From positions 165,920-219,661 of the forward strand of contig CP070686.1 of NCBI GenBank assembly GCA_020353055.1: a DNA stretch of 53,742 nucleotides, in the 5' to 3' direction. This document shows, piece by piece, positions 14,485 through 23,579 of this stretch. Source of the DNA: Caldifarciminota bacterium. GTDB taxonomy: Bacteria > Hydrothermota > Tepidihabitantia > SM23-42. The position numbers were made by a program, and so were the translations under genes. The stretch's first letter is position 1, and each line of letters begins with the position of its first letter. The notes under the pieces are model-generated. The model was not told the origin of the DNA, searched no databases, and saw only the letters and a program-made list of their open reading frames with translations.

Positions 14485-16640
14485 TATTTCTTCTTCTTCT
14501 TGGGCTTATCACAATCAGGGCAAGAATTCTTGCCCCGTTTCGAGATCATGCCCTTGCCGCAGGATGGGCACTTCTCGTCAACCGGTGGATAGAATGAGGA
14601 AAAATCGCAACTTTTACATTTGTAGATTTTTCCACGCTTTGTGGAGATGATAATCATTTCGGCGCCACAATTGCGGCAGGGTACTTCGTAAACGACGTTT
14701 TCGGTATGACGGCATTCAGGGTACCCCGAGCACGCCAGGAACTTGCCGAATCGGCCGTGACGCGTGATGAGATCGCGGTCGCACTCAGGACACTTCTTAT
14801 TACTTTTTTCAACAACGAGGTTCTCCGAGTGTTTACATTCGGGAAATCCTGAACAGGCCAGGAACTTTCCGTACTTGCCCCACCTGATGATCATCGGCTG
14901 TCCGCATTTTGGGCATTTCTTATCGGTCTTTTCAACGGCCTCTTCTTTGAGCTTGTCCGCTTCTTTTTTGGCATCGTTCAATTTGACAACAAATGGATCG
15001 TAGAATTCCCGGACCACGCTCTGCCATGCTTTCATGCCGTTTTCGATCTGGTCGAATTCCTTCTCCATCCTGGCGGTGAAGGAAACCGCAAAGATATTCG
15101 GGAAGCGCGGTATGATTATTTTGTATACCTGTCTGCCCAGTTCCGTGGGTGTGATCCTGCCGGCATTCTTTAGTACATAACGGCGTTCGAATAGGGTTTG
15201 TATAATGTGTGCATAGGTTGAGGGTCTGCCAATGCCGTTCTCCTCGAGTCTTTTTATGAGGGAGGCTTCGGTGTAACGAGGCGCGGGTTCGGTCTTCTTT
15301 TCCTCGAATTCGATTTCAGTCATTGTTACCTTGTCGCCGACTTTGACCTTCGGTACTGTTCCACGTTCGGTAACCTCGCCGGTCAGGATTTGATAGCCCG
15401 GGAATACGTTCTTCAGTTCATCGGCGCGGAAATCCACCCCGGCGTTGCTCGCTATGACCTCTTTCTGACGGTAGCACGCGGTGGCCATCTGGGATGCCAT
15501 GTAACGATTATAGATCAATCTGTAGATTTTGTACTGGTCTGGGGTCAGGTGTTCTTTTATTCCATCCGGATCAAGCCGTATTTTCGTTGGTCTGATCGCC
15601 TCATGCCCTGCTTGGGCACCCTTGCGATCTTTGAATTTTCGGATTTCTTTGTTGAGATACTCTTCTCCATATTTATCAGCGATGAACTCACGCAGGCTAT
15701 TAAGAGCATCAGCATTGACACGTATCGAATCGGTTCTCATGTAGGTGATCACACCAATGCGTCCTTCGGGCAAGCTGATACCTTCGTAGAGGCTCTGCGC
15801 GATGTGCATTGTCTTTCGTGCCGACATACTGAATCGTTTCGATGCTTCCTGTTCGAGGGTCGAGGTTATGAAAGGCGGCGGTGGTGTTCTTGTCGGATTC
15901 GTAGTCCGAAATGATGTCACCATGAATTCGGTTCCTTTTTGAAACAGCCCCTGAAGACGGTTTAATTCTTCTTTACTCGATATCTTGCGAGGCTTACCGT
16001 CGATACGATAGAGTGCCGCCATGAAATTCTCATTATCCTGCGTTTCGAATTGAGCAGTTGCCGTCCAGTATGGAGTTGGAATGAAATTCTCGATCTCTAT
16101 TTCACGTTCACATATCAGACGCAGCGCGACGCTCTGCACACGCCCGGCCGAGAGCCCACGTTTTATGATTTTCCACAATATCGGGCTTGTGTAGTAACCC
16201 ACGATCCGGTCGAGGATGCGTCTAGCCTTGTGTGCATCGACGAGGTTCTGGTTAATGGTCGTTGGGTTCGCCAGTGCCTGCCGGACATGTTCGGGCGTTA
16301 TTTCATAGAAGAGTGCACGTTTAACAACGGCACCATTTGAATTCAGGATCTCGGAGAGATGCTGCGCGATCGCCTCACCCTCGCGGTCAGGGTCCGGGGC
16401 CAGAAAAATTTCGGAAGACTTCTTGCATACTTTCTTTATTTCATTTATGATTTTGGCCTTGCCTCTGATCTTAATATACTGCGGTGAGAAGTTGTTCTCG
16501 ACGTCGACACCCAATTTGGATTTGGGCAAGTCCTTGATGTGTCCCTTTGAGGACACCAATACATATTGTGAACCAAGAAAACCCTTGATCGTCTTGGATT
16601 TGGTCGGTGATTCAACGATTATAACTTTCTTTTTTGCCAC
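14484..16640 (-). CDS. topA: DNA topoisomerase I with four C-terminal zinc-finger-like repeats
   Basis: A 718-residue type IA topoisomerase that relaxes negatively supercoiled DNA. The Toprim motifs IIVESPTKSKTI near the start and DPDREGEAIA at about 83-92, and the active-site region IGVITYMRTDS with the catalytic Tyr near residue 300, are intact. The C-terminus has four zinc-binding units: CPKCG...CSGFPEC, CPECD...CSGYPEC, CRNCG...CKSC and CPSCG...CPDC. The frame extends two codons to a TTG at 16646, but that overlaps the -10 box. The GTG at 16640, 5 nt after TATAAT with no Shine-Dalgarno, is the likely leaderless start. Confidence 0.95.
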   Translation of the reverse strand: MAKKKVIIVESPTKSKTIKGFLGSQYVLVSSKGHIKDLPKSKLGVDVENNFSPQYIKIRGKAKIINEIKKVCKKSSEIFLAPDPDREGEAIAQHLSEILNSNGAVVKRALFYEITPEHVRQALANPTTINQNLVDAHKARRILDRIVGYYTSPILWKIIKRGLSAGRVQSVALRLICEREIEIENFIPTPYWTATAQFETQDNENFMAALYRIDGKPRKISSKEELNRLQGLFQKGTEFMVTSFRTTNPTRTPPPPFITSTLEQEASKRFSMSARKTMHIAQSLYEGISLPEGRIGVITYMRTDSIRVNADALNSLREFIADKYGEEYLNKEIRKFKDRKGAQAGHEAIRPTKIRLDPDGIKEHLTPDQYKIYRLIYNRYMASQMATACYRQKEVIASNAGVDFRADELKNVFPGYQILTGEVTERGTVPKVKVGDKVTMTEIEFEEKKTEPAPRYTEASLIKRLEENGIGRPSTYAHIIQTLFERRYVLKNAGRITPTELGRQVYKIIIPRFPNIFAVSFTARMEKEFDQIENGMKAWQSVVREFYDPFVVKLNDAKKEADKLKEEAVEKTDKKCPKCGQPMIIRWGKYGKFLACSGFPECKHSENLVVEKSNKKCPECDRDLITRHGRFGKFLACSGYPECRHTENVVYEVPCRNCGAEMIIISTKRGKIYKCKSCDFSSFYPPVDEKCPSCGKGMISKRGKNSCPDCDKPKKKKK

Positions 16641-16645
16641 GGACA

Positions 16646-16673
16646 ATTATATAGCAAATCGACTCGTCGTCAA
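16646..16673 (-). promoter_or_regulatory. Promoter for leaderless topA mRNA
   Basis: TTGACG (16673-16668), 16-bp spacer, TATAAT (16651-16646), then 5 nt to GTG at 16640. It is back to back with the divergent promoter at 16700. Confidence 0.75.
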
Positions 16674-16699
16674 GAACTGCGGAATTTACTACCTCTTTA

Positions 16700-16727
16700 T
16701 TGACATCACACGGGGTATAGTTATAAT
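16700..16727 (+). promoter_or_regulatory. Consensus promoter for the V4R-like/HD-GYP operon
   Basis: TTGACA (16700-16705), 16-bp spacer, TATAAT (16722-16727). The leader, about 40 nt, ends in GGAGGAGAGG before the ATG of a 29-codon ORF at 16775. Confidence 0.8.
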
Positions 16728-16774
16728 TGCACAGGATAACCGCGAAAGTCCTGCGGTATCGGAGGAGAGGCGTC

Positions 16775-16864
16775 ATGCAAATTTCAGTCTCAGCCTATCA
16801 CACTGCAAATCTTTTTTCGGCTACACTCATAGCGGCGATCCTGCTCCTGGAATGTCAATGCTGA
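16775..16864 (+). CDS. 29-codon hydrophobic upstream ORF coupled to the V4R-like gene
   Basis: The ATG at 16775 follows GGAGGAGAGG, the only strong ribosome site on this transcript. The 29-residue product has a hydrophobic core (LFSATLIAAILLLE) and ends CQC, like a tiny membrane peptide. Its TGA overlaps the next gene's start in ATGCTGA (7 nt), whereas that next start has only a weak site of its own. Translational coupling is a likely function; a small membrane protein is possible. Confidence 0.5.
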   Translation: MQISVSAYHTANLFSATLIAAILLLECQC

Positions 16865-17457
16865 CCAGGCAGGATTTTCAGGAGATAGTCAAACTCGAAG
16901 GACAGGTCCGGGGATCAGCCCTTAACACGGATGCTGCCTGCATCAAAAGTCAGGAGGGCAGAGAGGGTTTGCATAGAGTTGAACAAAGATTTCGAATGTT
17001 GGGTTATCCCTTGGAGTACCGTCACATAAAGGATATGGGTTGGTATCCGATCAGTTTGCGTGTACTCTCATTATGTATCATGAAAGATGTTTTCAAACTT
17101 GATGATTCCGATATGAAAAAAATGGGTGATACGGCGCCGAAATTCTCGTTCATCGTTAAGGTTTTCATGAAATTCACCAACCTCAGGGATATTGCCCTCG
17201 ACAATGTTCCTGGCTACTGGCGTATGCACTACAGTGTTGGTGATATGAACGTCGGCGAGATCAATGAAAATAAAGGATACGTAACCGTACAACTTGTCGA
17301 TTTCAATATTCATCCCATCCTGTGCGCTTATTTCGAAGGATATTTCCGTAGATTACTACAATTCGGTTTTGTGGATGGACATCTCGATAGTGAAGAAACA
17401 AAGTGTATACATAGAGGCGATGTTTCTCATGAATACCGCATCAGCTGGAAGAAATAG
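16858..17457 (+). CDS. V4R/HNOB-like sensory domain protein (tentative)
   Basis: A 199-residue cytoplasmic protein. The ATG at 16858 (another at 16852) overlaps the stop of the 29-codon ORF; the frame is open much further upstream, but that part is antisense to topA and precedes the promoter. Landmarks: EIVKLEGQVRGSALNTDAACI at the start, MGWYPISLRVLSLCIMKDVF, then PKFSFIVKVFMKFTN, and at the end EETKCIHRGDVSHEYRISW. The ending resembles the C-x(3)-GD-x(3)-E signature of small-molecule-binding V4R/heme-NO-binding-type domains. It overlaps the following HD-GYP gene by 29 bp, so it may supply a sensory input to cyclic-di-GMP turnover. Confidence 0.5.
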   Translation: MLTRQDFQEIVKLEGQVRGSALNTDAACIKSQEGREGLHRVEQRFRMLGYPLEYRHIKDMGWYPISLRVLSLCIMKDVFKLDDSDMKKMGDTAPKFSFIVKVFMKFTNLRDIALDNVPGYWRMHYSVGDMNVGEINENKGYVTVQLVDFNIHPILCAYFEGYFRRLLQFGFVDGHLDSEETKCIHRGDVSHEYRISWKK

Positions 17458-19327
17458 TTACGGAAAGCGCGTGCGGACGCTCGTTGCCAACCAGAGCGAC
17501 CTGTTCGCCATGGAAAGGTACATCAACGACATCTGGCGGTTCCTGCCGATCCCGGTTGCTTATCTGAATCCTCTCGGTGTGATATTAGACGTTAGTAATT
17601 CACTGGAAAACATGTTACATTACCGGAAAGAAGAATTGATCGGCGGCACGTTGATAGGTCTCTTCGCCGAGCAGGAAAAGATGCGGCAAATACAGAAACT
17701 TACTTTGGAGAAGAGCCGTGTCAGCGATCATCAGGGTGTAGTAAGAAATAAGGAAGGACAAAGTATTCCCGTTAACATTTCTACATTAATAAGGAAGGAT
17801 GAGCAGGGTGAAACAATCGGATATTTTGTTGCCTTGCTCGATATCTCAAAACGCTTATCTGCGGAGCAGGCCTTCAGCGCTTCCGAGTCCCAATATCGGG
17901 CAACGTTGAATTCAATTGGAGATGGAATCCACGTGGTGGACAAGGATCTGCATATCATGATGATAAACGACGCTTTGCGTTCGCGAATAAAAGAACTCGG
18001 GATTGATTTCGAGCCCGTGGGAAGAAAGATCGGCGACGTCTTTAAATTCTTGCCGGATACAGTTAACAAAGAGTATGCAGAGGTCTTTGACAGAGGGAAG
18101 TTGCTGGTTACCGAGGAAACGGTGCAGGTGGGTAATCGTGAATTCGTTTCCGAAGTACGCAAGATCCCGATATTCGACGGCGATCTGGTTAATCAGGTGG
18201 TCACGGTCATCCACGACATAACTGCTCAAAAACGCGACGAACAGGTCAAGGCAGTGCTCTACAAGGTATCAAGAGAGGTTAATACCGCTTTGGATCTGCG
18301 TGAACTCTTCGACATGATACAGCGCAGCCTTGGTGCGATTATCGATACACGGAATTTCTTCATTGCTCTGCGCAATAAAGGAGATCGGGCTATTTCTCTG
18401 GCATACTTTGTCGATGAAAGAGAGGATTTCAAGTCCTTACCATCAGGCAGGACGCTCACTTCTTATGTGATCGACAACAACCGCCCTCTTCTTGTTACGG
18501 AAAATGATATCAAGCAGATGAAGCGAGCCGGACAGATCGATACCGTGGACATACCGGCAAAGGTATGGCTGGGAGTTCCCCTCAGGGTGAAGGATAACGT
18601 TGTTGGTGCGCTCGTTGTACACAACTATCATGACCCCTCGGTCTACACAAGGAAGGATATGGAAATCCTTGAATTCGTGTCGGAACAGGTTGCCGCGGCT
18701 ATTGAACGAAAGAAAGTAGACGAAGAGGTAGAATTGAATTTTCAGAGGTTGAAGAAAACCTCAACGAGTATCATCTTCACCATGGCGAAGATCCTGGAAT
18801 TACGTGACCCCTACACTGCAGGTCATCAGCAACGCGTTGCAAGGCTTGCGTGTGCAATCGCTCGAGAGATGGGGCTCAACGAGGAAGAGGTCGACGGTAT
18901 CTTCATGGCGGCTTTGATCCATGATATTGGCAAGATCTATGTGCCGGCAGAGATACTCAACCGTCCCGCAAAGCTCAACGAGACCGAGATGGACCTGGTA
19001 AAAACACATCCCAGCATAGGTTATGATATTGTTAAGGAGATAGATTTCTCACAGCCGGTCGATCGCATCGTCGTACAGCACCACGAACGCATCGACGGTT
19101 CCGGCTATCCCAATGGCATTGACGGGAGTGATATGATACTGCAGGCAAGGATTCTGGCGGTCGCCGATGTTGTTGAGGCGATGGCCTCACACCGTCCCTA
19201 TCGCCCTGCCCTGAGCCTCGATGAGACCCTCAGTGAGATAGACAAATACCGCGATGTACTATACGATGGCCAGGTTGTTGATGCTTGCATGAAAATATTC
19301 AGAGACAGCACTTTCAGGTTTGATTGA
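17429..19327 (+). CDS. PAS-PAS-GAF-HD-GYP protein (c-di-GMP phosphodiesterase type)
   Basis: A 632-residue sensor/effector. The ATG at 17429 (or 17420) lies inside the end of the previous gene; the open frame upstream is shadow. Domains: PAS (about 25-135), second PAS (about 150-270), GAF (about 285-430), HD-GYP (about 455-620). The catalytic motifs HDIGKIYVPAEIL and HHERIDGSGYP are intact. The C-terminal 180 residues are strongly similar to the paralogue at 6942-8597, down to the final FRF(D/E). The overlap with the V4R-like gene implies coupled synthesis. No membrane segment is seen, so it is cytoplasmic. Confidence 0.85.
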   Translation: MNTASAGRNSYGKRVRTLVANQSDLFAMERYINDIWRFLPIPVAYLNPLGVILDVSNSLENMLHYRKEELIGGTLIGLFAEQEKMRQIQKLTLEKSRVSDHQGVVRNKEGQSIPVNISTLIRKDEQGETIGYFVALLDISKRLSAEQAFSASESQYRATLNSIGDGIHVVDKDLHIMMINDALRSRIKELGIDFEPVGRKIGDVFKFLPDTVNKEYAEVFDRGKLLVTEETVQVGNREFVSEVRKIPIFDGDLVNQVVTVIHDITAQKRDEQVKAVLYKVSREVNTALDLRELFDMIQRSLGAIIDTRNFFIALRNKGDRAISLAYFVDEREDFKSLPSGRTLTSYVIDNNRPLLVTENDIKQMKRAGQIDTVDIPAKVWLGVPLRVKDNVVGALVVHNYHDPSVYTRKDMEILEFVSEQVAAAIERKKVDEEVELNFQRLKKTSTSIIFTMAKILELRDPYTAGHQQRVARLACAIAREMGLNEEEVDGIFMAALIHDIGKIYVPAEILNRPAKLNETEMDLVKTHPSIGYDIVKEIDFSQPVDRIVVQHHERIDGSGYPNGIDGSDMILQARILAVADVVEAMASHRPYRPALSLDETLSEIDKYRDVLYDGQVVDACMKIFRDSTFRFD

Positions 19328-19401
19328 GCTTCGGCAATCCTTTTTATCCACACAGGGATTGATTTTCACGTGGGTAGATTTATCATTATCAGGAGATATG
19401 T

Positions 19402-20187
19402 ATGAACCTGCTGCCATTGCAGAAAGGCGTATTGTACGGACCGATCGCCTCTCGTCGTCTGGGGAAAAGCCTCGGTATAAATCTAATGCCGACGGACTAC
19501 AAATTATGCAGCTTTAATTGTGTTTATTGTCATTACGGTTGGACAAAAGTGCATACCCTGGATGCGGAAGCGTACGCGGACGATATGCCGCGGTTTGATG
19601 ACGTCACCGGTGCTGTCGGGAATGCGCTCGCCTCCGAACTGGAGTTCGATTATCTGACGTTTTCGGGTAATGGCGAACCGACTCTGCATCCACAATTCGC
19701 GTCGCTGGTGGCACAGATAGCAGAAATGCGTGACCGATACCGGCCGGGACTGAAGATCGCGCTGCTTTCTAACTCTTCTGGTTTGAACATCTCCGAAGTC
19801 AAAGAAAGCATCAGGCGTATCGATGTACCGGTGTTCAAACTAGATGCGGGGATCGAGGGTATCTTCAAGGATATCAACCGGCCGTGTACGGGAATTAATC
19901 TTAAAGATATCACAGCGAATCTGCATTCATTGCGCGGTTTTATCATTCAGACGGTTCTGATAAACGGGATGCCCGGTAATGTTGAGGAGGAGGATCTCGA
20001 TGCGTATTTTGACCTGGTCGAAGATGTCCGGCCCGAGGGCGTGCATATCTACTCGATCGATCGACCCGTGCCCAATGAAGCCATTGCACGCGTCCTGCCC
20101 GGAAAACTCGAGCAGATAGCCGAACTGGGCAAAAACAGGACCGGTATCGATTTCAAAGCGTTTTTTCTGCGTCAGGAAGCATATTGA
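19402..20187 (+). CDS. Radical SAM protein
   Basis: A 261-residue radical SAM enzyme with the cluster motif CSFNCVYC (Cys36, Cys40, Cys43) and a SAM-binding GNGEPTLHP segment. The N-terminus VLYGPIASRRLGKSLGINLMP is typical of a widespread subfamily (COG0731-like) found in bacteria and archaea whose reaction is not settled. The length is at the short end and there is no extra C-terminal cluster domain, so it probably carries only one Fe-S cluster. The ATG at 19402 has AGGAGA upstream. A moderate promoter (TTGATT 19359, TATCAT 19381) lies so close that the Shine-Dalgarno would be at the very 5' end; read-through from the HD-GYP gene is an alternative. Confidence 0.85.
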   Translation: MNLLPLQKGVLYGPIASRRLGKSLGINLMPTDYKLCSFNCVYCHYGWTKVHTLDAEAYADDMPRFDDVTGAVGNALASELEFDYLTFSGNGEPTLHPQFASLVAQIAEMRDRYRPGLKIALLSNSSGLNISEVKESIRRIDVPVFKLDAGIEGIFKDINRPCTGINLKDITANLHSLRGFIIQTVLINGMPGNVEEEDLDAYFDLVEDVRPEGVHIYSIDRPVPNEAIARVLPGKLEQIAELGKNRTGIDFKAFFLRQEAY

Positions 20188-20263
20188 TGATTCGACGGTA
20201 TTCATCGATGGCGGATTTTAGCAGACCCATGACAAATCGTTTAAATCTTGAGTTTTTTAATAT

Positions 20264-20292
20264 TTGACATGATTTGTGAGTTATGATATAAT
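20264..20292 (+). promoter_or_regulatory. Promoter for leaderless STAND/BTAD regulator mRNA
   Basis: TTGACA (20264-20269), 17-bp spacer, TATAAT (20287-20292), then 6 nt to the ATG at 20299. The spacer contains TTTGTGAG (20273-20280), an octamer also present in the promoter of the TonB-dependent receptor at 26944-26951. Confidence 0.75.
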
Positions 20293-20298
20293 CCCGTT

Positions 20299-23200
20299 AT
20301 GAAAGATACTGAGCTGATCTTAAAGACAAAGCTCGATACGCCCCGGACAAAAGGCAGAATCCTGCGCAGGGAACGGTTGCTGAATATTCTAAGACAAAAC
20401 CCGGATAAAAAGTTGATACTCATTTGCGCGGATGCAGGATATGGCAAGACCACGCTGCTGGCGCAGTTCTGTCAGGAAATACAGGATTCCTATTTGTTCT
20501 ACGACCTCGACGCCCAGGATAGTGATGTGTCGACATTCTTCAATTGCCTGATTGATGGGGTAAGAAAGCATGCACCCCGCTTCGGACAAAGGGTGAAGGC
20601 TGTGCTTTCTGAAAAACGCAGCAAAGAAACGGTCGCGGGGACGTTCATCAATGAATTTGTTGAGAACATAAAGGACGAATTTTTCTTCATTTTCGATGAT
20701 TATCACCGGTTACGTAAAGACCGTAAGATAACAGGCATTATTAATTACTTCTTGCGTCATCTGCCGGTCAATCTGCATTTCGTGATATCCTCGCGGACAA
20801 CGCCGCCGTTGTATCTCTCCTATTATCTTGCAAAACAGGAATTATTGCATCTCGGCAAAGAGCACTTGCAGTTTGATGTCAAGGAGACTCAGGCGCTGTT
20901 GCTCGATCTGTACGGGCTGGACATTAGTGAGGACGATATAATGAGAATCGCCGAACTGTCGGAAGGGTGGGTAACCGTCATCCAGCTCATTCTGCAGAAG
21001 ATAAGTGCTACACCCGGAGTTCATGTAAAGGATACGTTGAACAAATATATCGCGTCGGGAGAGGATGTTTTTGACTATTTTGCCAAAGAAGTTTTTCAAA
21101 ATCAGAACAAAACGGTTCGTGATTTTCTTCTTCAGGCATCCATTCTTGAGTACTTGAATGCTGACATCTGCGATACCGTCCTGCGTATTCAAGGATCGGA
21201 GCAGATAATCAATCTCTTGGAGACGGAGCACATATTCGTACTTCGTACTGGCGATAATTTGCTCTTTCATCCCTTGTTCCAGGAGTTCTTGCATAAGCGG
21301 TTGGCTGATTACTGGAAATCTGCGGCCATCAGGAAGCTTCATATTACGGCAGGCAAGTATTTTGTGGAACATGAAGATTATGCCTCTGCAGTTCATCATC
21401 TTGTGAGTGCAGGTCGCTACGCCCGGGCTGCAAAGATTTTACAGAAACATGCTGGACAGTGGTCTTCGTCAGGCGAAAACGCGAACTTCGTGCAGCTTGT
21501 AGAAAAACTTCCCGAATCATGCATTGACAAATATCCGTATCTCCGACTCAAGAAAGCCAGTATGTGTTTTGAATTAATGAAGGTTGAACAAGGTTTGAAG
21601 GATGTCAATAAAGCCATGAGACGTCTGCGGAGAAGTAACGACCGCAAGGGGATGATAAAAGCGTACAAGATGAAGTCAGTTGCGAATCATTGCCTGATGC
21701 ATACATCGAAAGCGCTGTACTACGCTAAGAAAGCTTACAGTTTGGTCGGCAAAAGGCGATCACGGCAAAAGGCCATGATCATGATGCAACTCGGTACTGC
21801 GTACCGAGTGTTAGGCTTATTCCGCAAGGCTCAGGTTGTGTTCAGAGAGGCGCTCGATATGGTGCGTATCTTGAAGGATGATGCATTGGAGATCAAGGCG
21901 CTTCAGAGTTTGGGGATGTTGTACTACAATATGTCTGAGTTCAAGGAAGCGGAAAGGTTTTTCATGGAAATAGCGACAAGATTCCATGATCAAATATATC
22001 CTCTTGAATTGGCTTATACATATCGCAACATAGGGTCGATTGCCGTCGACAATGGTAATGTTGCAAGGGCTCTGCATTACATTGAGCGCTCATCGAATGT
22101 TGCTCAGCAGTATAGTGAAAGATACTTGAATAGTTATCTTACGCTGTTGAAAGGGAGGGTCAGTGTCCTGCAGAGCAACTATGAGCAGGCGGTTGATTTC
22201 TTTAAGGAAGTTATTGATTATAACCGAGAGAGCGATGTTAAGATCACGGACCTTTATGCAGCGCTGGATCTAGTCGATGTGTACCTGAAGATGGGTGATA
22301 TACAGCGCGCCCGTGAACAGTTGAATTTCGCCGAGTCGGTTCTTGCGGGGAGTCAGGAAATACCCCAGCACGTCGTAGGTTTTCAGACCGTTAAGGGAAG
22401 AGTCGAGACCGCCGAAGGAGAATTCATCAAGGCTCGGGCTTCGCTCGATAGTGCGCTGCGGATCAGCAGAAAAGTCTACGATCCGGTCCAGGTTATGGCG
22501 ATCTACTACGCGTTGAGCGAATGTATGCTGGCAGACGGCAATATCTCGCAGGCACTTGAATTCTTCAAAAAATGCCTCGACGTCGCTCAGAAGTATGGTT
22601 TCGAGACCTATCTGGTGTTGCAGGGACGTTCGAGTATCAGGCTTTTTGAGTTGGCACTTGAGCAGGAATACAAGACCGATCTTCTGCTGAACATAATACA
22701 ACTAATCGATACGGAGAAAGCCAGGGATATCGTGAGCCGGTTCGATATCGAGCAAGGCAGTTTCGATTTCGAATGCCGCTATTTCGGATCATTTGAGATA
22801 AGAGATAGCAGCGGCAACATAATTACTCCTCGCTGGAGGACGGCTCGCACCAAGGCTATTTTTGTTGCGCTCAGTATGAATCATCCGAAAGGATGTACAA
22901 AAGAGATGCTTGTTGATATATGCTGGCCACGGAAGAGACTCGACCAGGCAGTACGGAGCCTGCAGGTAGAGATATCGTCGCTCAGGAAATTGACGCACAG
23001 CATGATCGCCCGGAGAGCCAGATCGCTGAGTCCAATAATGTATCGTGATAATCACTACATGCTGAATCCTCGCTTTATCATAAAACGCGACATCACTCAA
23101 TTCGAAAAACTGGTGCACGAGGCAATGGCCCTGGAATCTACTGATCAGCGGCGGAGCAGGGAGTTATATGCTCAGGCGGATGATCTTTACCGGGGAGATT

Positions 23201-23523
23201 TCTGCGAAGGCTTTGTCGAGGATTGGTATTCTAACATTAGATCCTACTACCGGGAGATGATCTTGAATGTTCTGAAAAAACTGGCCCGATTCAGCTACCG
23301 TGAGCAAAATCTGGAAAACGCATTGTCGTTGTACCGACGTGCTCAAGACATTGACCGCTATGATGAGATGGTTCACATTGGCATAATGCGATGCCTGTCC
23401 TTCCTTCGGGACAAGGAGGGCGTGCAACGACAGTATCAGATACTTACGAGAGCGTTGAAGGACCTCGATATTAATATACCGTCGCGCGAAGCAACAGAGA
23501 TATACCAGGAGAGTTTGAAATAG
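20299..23523 (+). CDS. MalT-like STAND ATPase regulator with TPRs and C-terminal BTAD domain (copy 1)
   Basis: A 1,074-residue signal-transducing ATPase. A P-loop ATPase unit with Walker A ADAGYGKTT (44-52) and Walker B-like FFFIFDDYH near 130 resembles the MalT N-terminus. A long helical TPR region follows (about 380-860). The end has an OmpR-type winged helix (about 880-970, WRTARTKAIFVALS...VRSLQVEISSLRKL) and a BTAD helical domain to the C-terminus. So the DNA-binding part is of the SARP type, not the LuxR type of MalT. Inducer-driven, ATP-dependent oligomerisation and promoter activation are inferred from the family. The mRNA is probably leaderless. Confidence 0.85.
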   Translation: MKDTELILKTKLDTPRTKGRILRRERLLNILRQNPDKKLILICADAGYGKTTLLAQFCQEIQDSYLFYDLDAQDSDVSTFFNCLIDGVRKHAPRFGQRVKAVLSEKRSKETVAGTFINEFVENIKDEFFFIFDDYHRLRKDRKITGIINYFLRHLPVNLHFVISSRTTPPLYLSYYLAKQELLHLGKEHLQFDVKETQALLLDLYGLDISEDDIMRIAELSEGWVTVIQLILQKISATPGVHVKDTLNKYIASGEDVFDYFAKEVFQNQNKTVRDFLLQASILEYLNADICDTVLRIQGSEQIINLLETEHIFVLRTGDNLLFHPLFQEFLHKRLADYWKSAAIRKLHITAGKYFVEHEDYASAVHHLVSAGRYARAAKILQKHAGQWSSSGENANFVQLVEKLPESCIDKYPYLRLKKASMCFELMKVEQGLKDVNKAMRRLRRSNDRKGMIKAYKMKSVANHCLMHTSKALYYAKKAYSLVGKRRSRQKAMIMMQLGTAYRVLGLFRKAQVVFREALDMVRILKDDALEIKALQSLGMLYYNMSEFKEAERFFMEIATRFHDQIYPLELAYTYRNIGSIAVDNGNVARALHYIERSSNVAQQYSERYLNSYLTLLKGRVSVLQSNYEQAVDFFKEVIDYNRESDVKITDLYAALDLVDVYLKMGDIQRAREQLNFAESVLAGSQEIPQHVVGFQTVKGRVETAEGEFIKARASLDSALRISRKVYDPVQVMAIYYALSECMLADGNISQALEFFKKCLDVAQKYGFETYLVLQGRSSIRLFELALEQEYKTDLLLNIIQLIDTEKARDIVSRFDIEQGSFDFECRYFGSFEIRDSSGNIITPRWRTARTKAIFVALSMNHPKGCTKEMLVDICWPRKRLDQAVRSLQVEISSLRKLTHSMIARRARSLSPIMYRDNHYMLNPRFIIKRDITQFEKLVHEAMALESTDQRRSRELYAQADDLYRGDFCEGFVEDWYSNIRSYYREMILNVLKKLARFSYREQNLENALSLYRRAQDIDRYDEMVHIGIMRCLSFLRDKEGVQRQYQILTRALKDLDINIPSREATEIYQESLK

Positions 23524-23579
23524 CATGATACTTTCTTCTTTTCTCCGGAAGGATGCGACCTTATGGGTTGTGAGAAATC

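Noticed and set aside
15390-15914. 174-codon ORF on the plus strand
   Set aside because: It is fully antisense to topA, with no ribosome site or recognisable protein.
16423-16857. Upstream extension of the V4R-like gene with a hydrophobic N-terminus
   Set aside because: It is antisense to the topA start and lies upstream of or across the consensus promoter at 16700-16727; the open frame is a shadow.
17294-17428. Earlier start of the second HD-GYP gene
   Set aside because: The extra residues lie inside the V4R-like coding sequence and do not resemble a domain.
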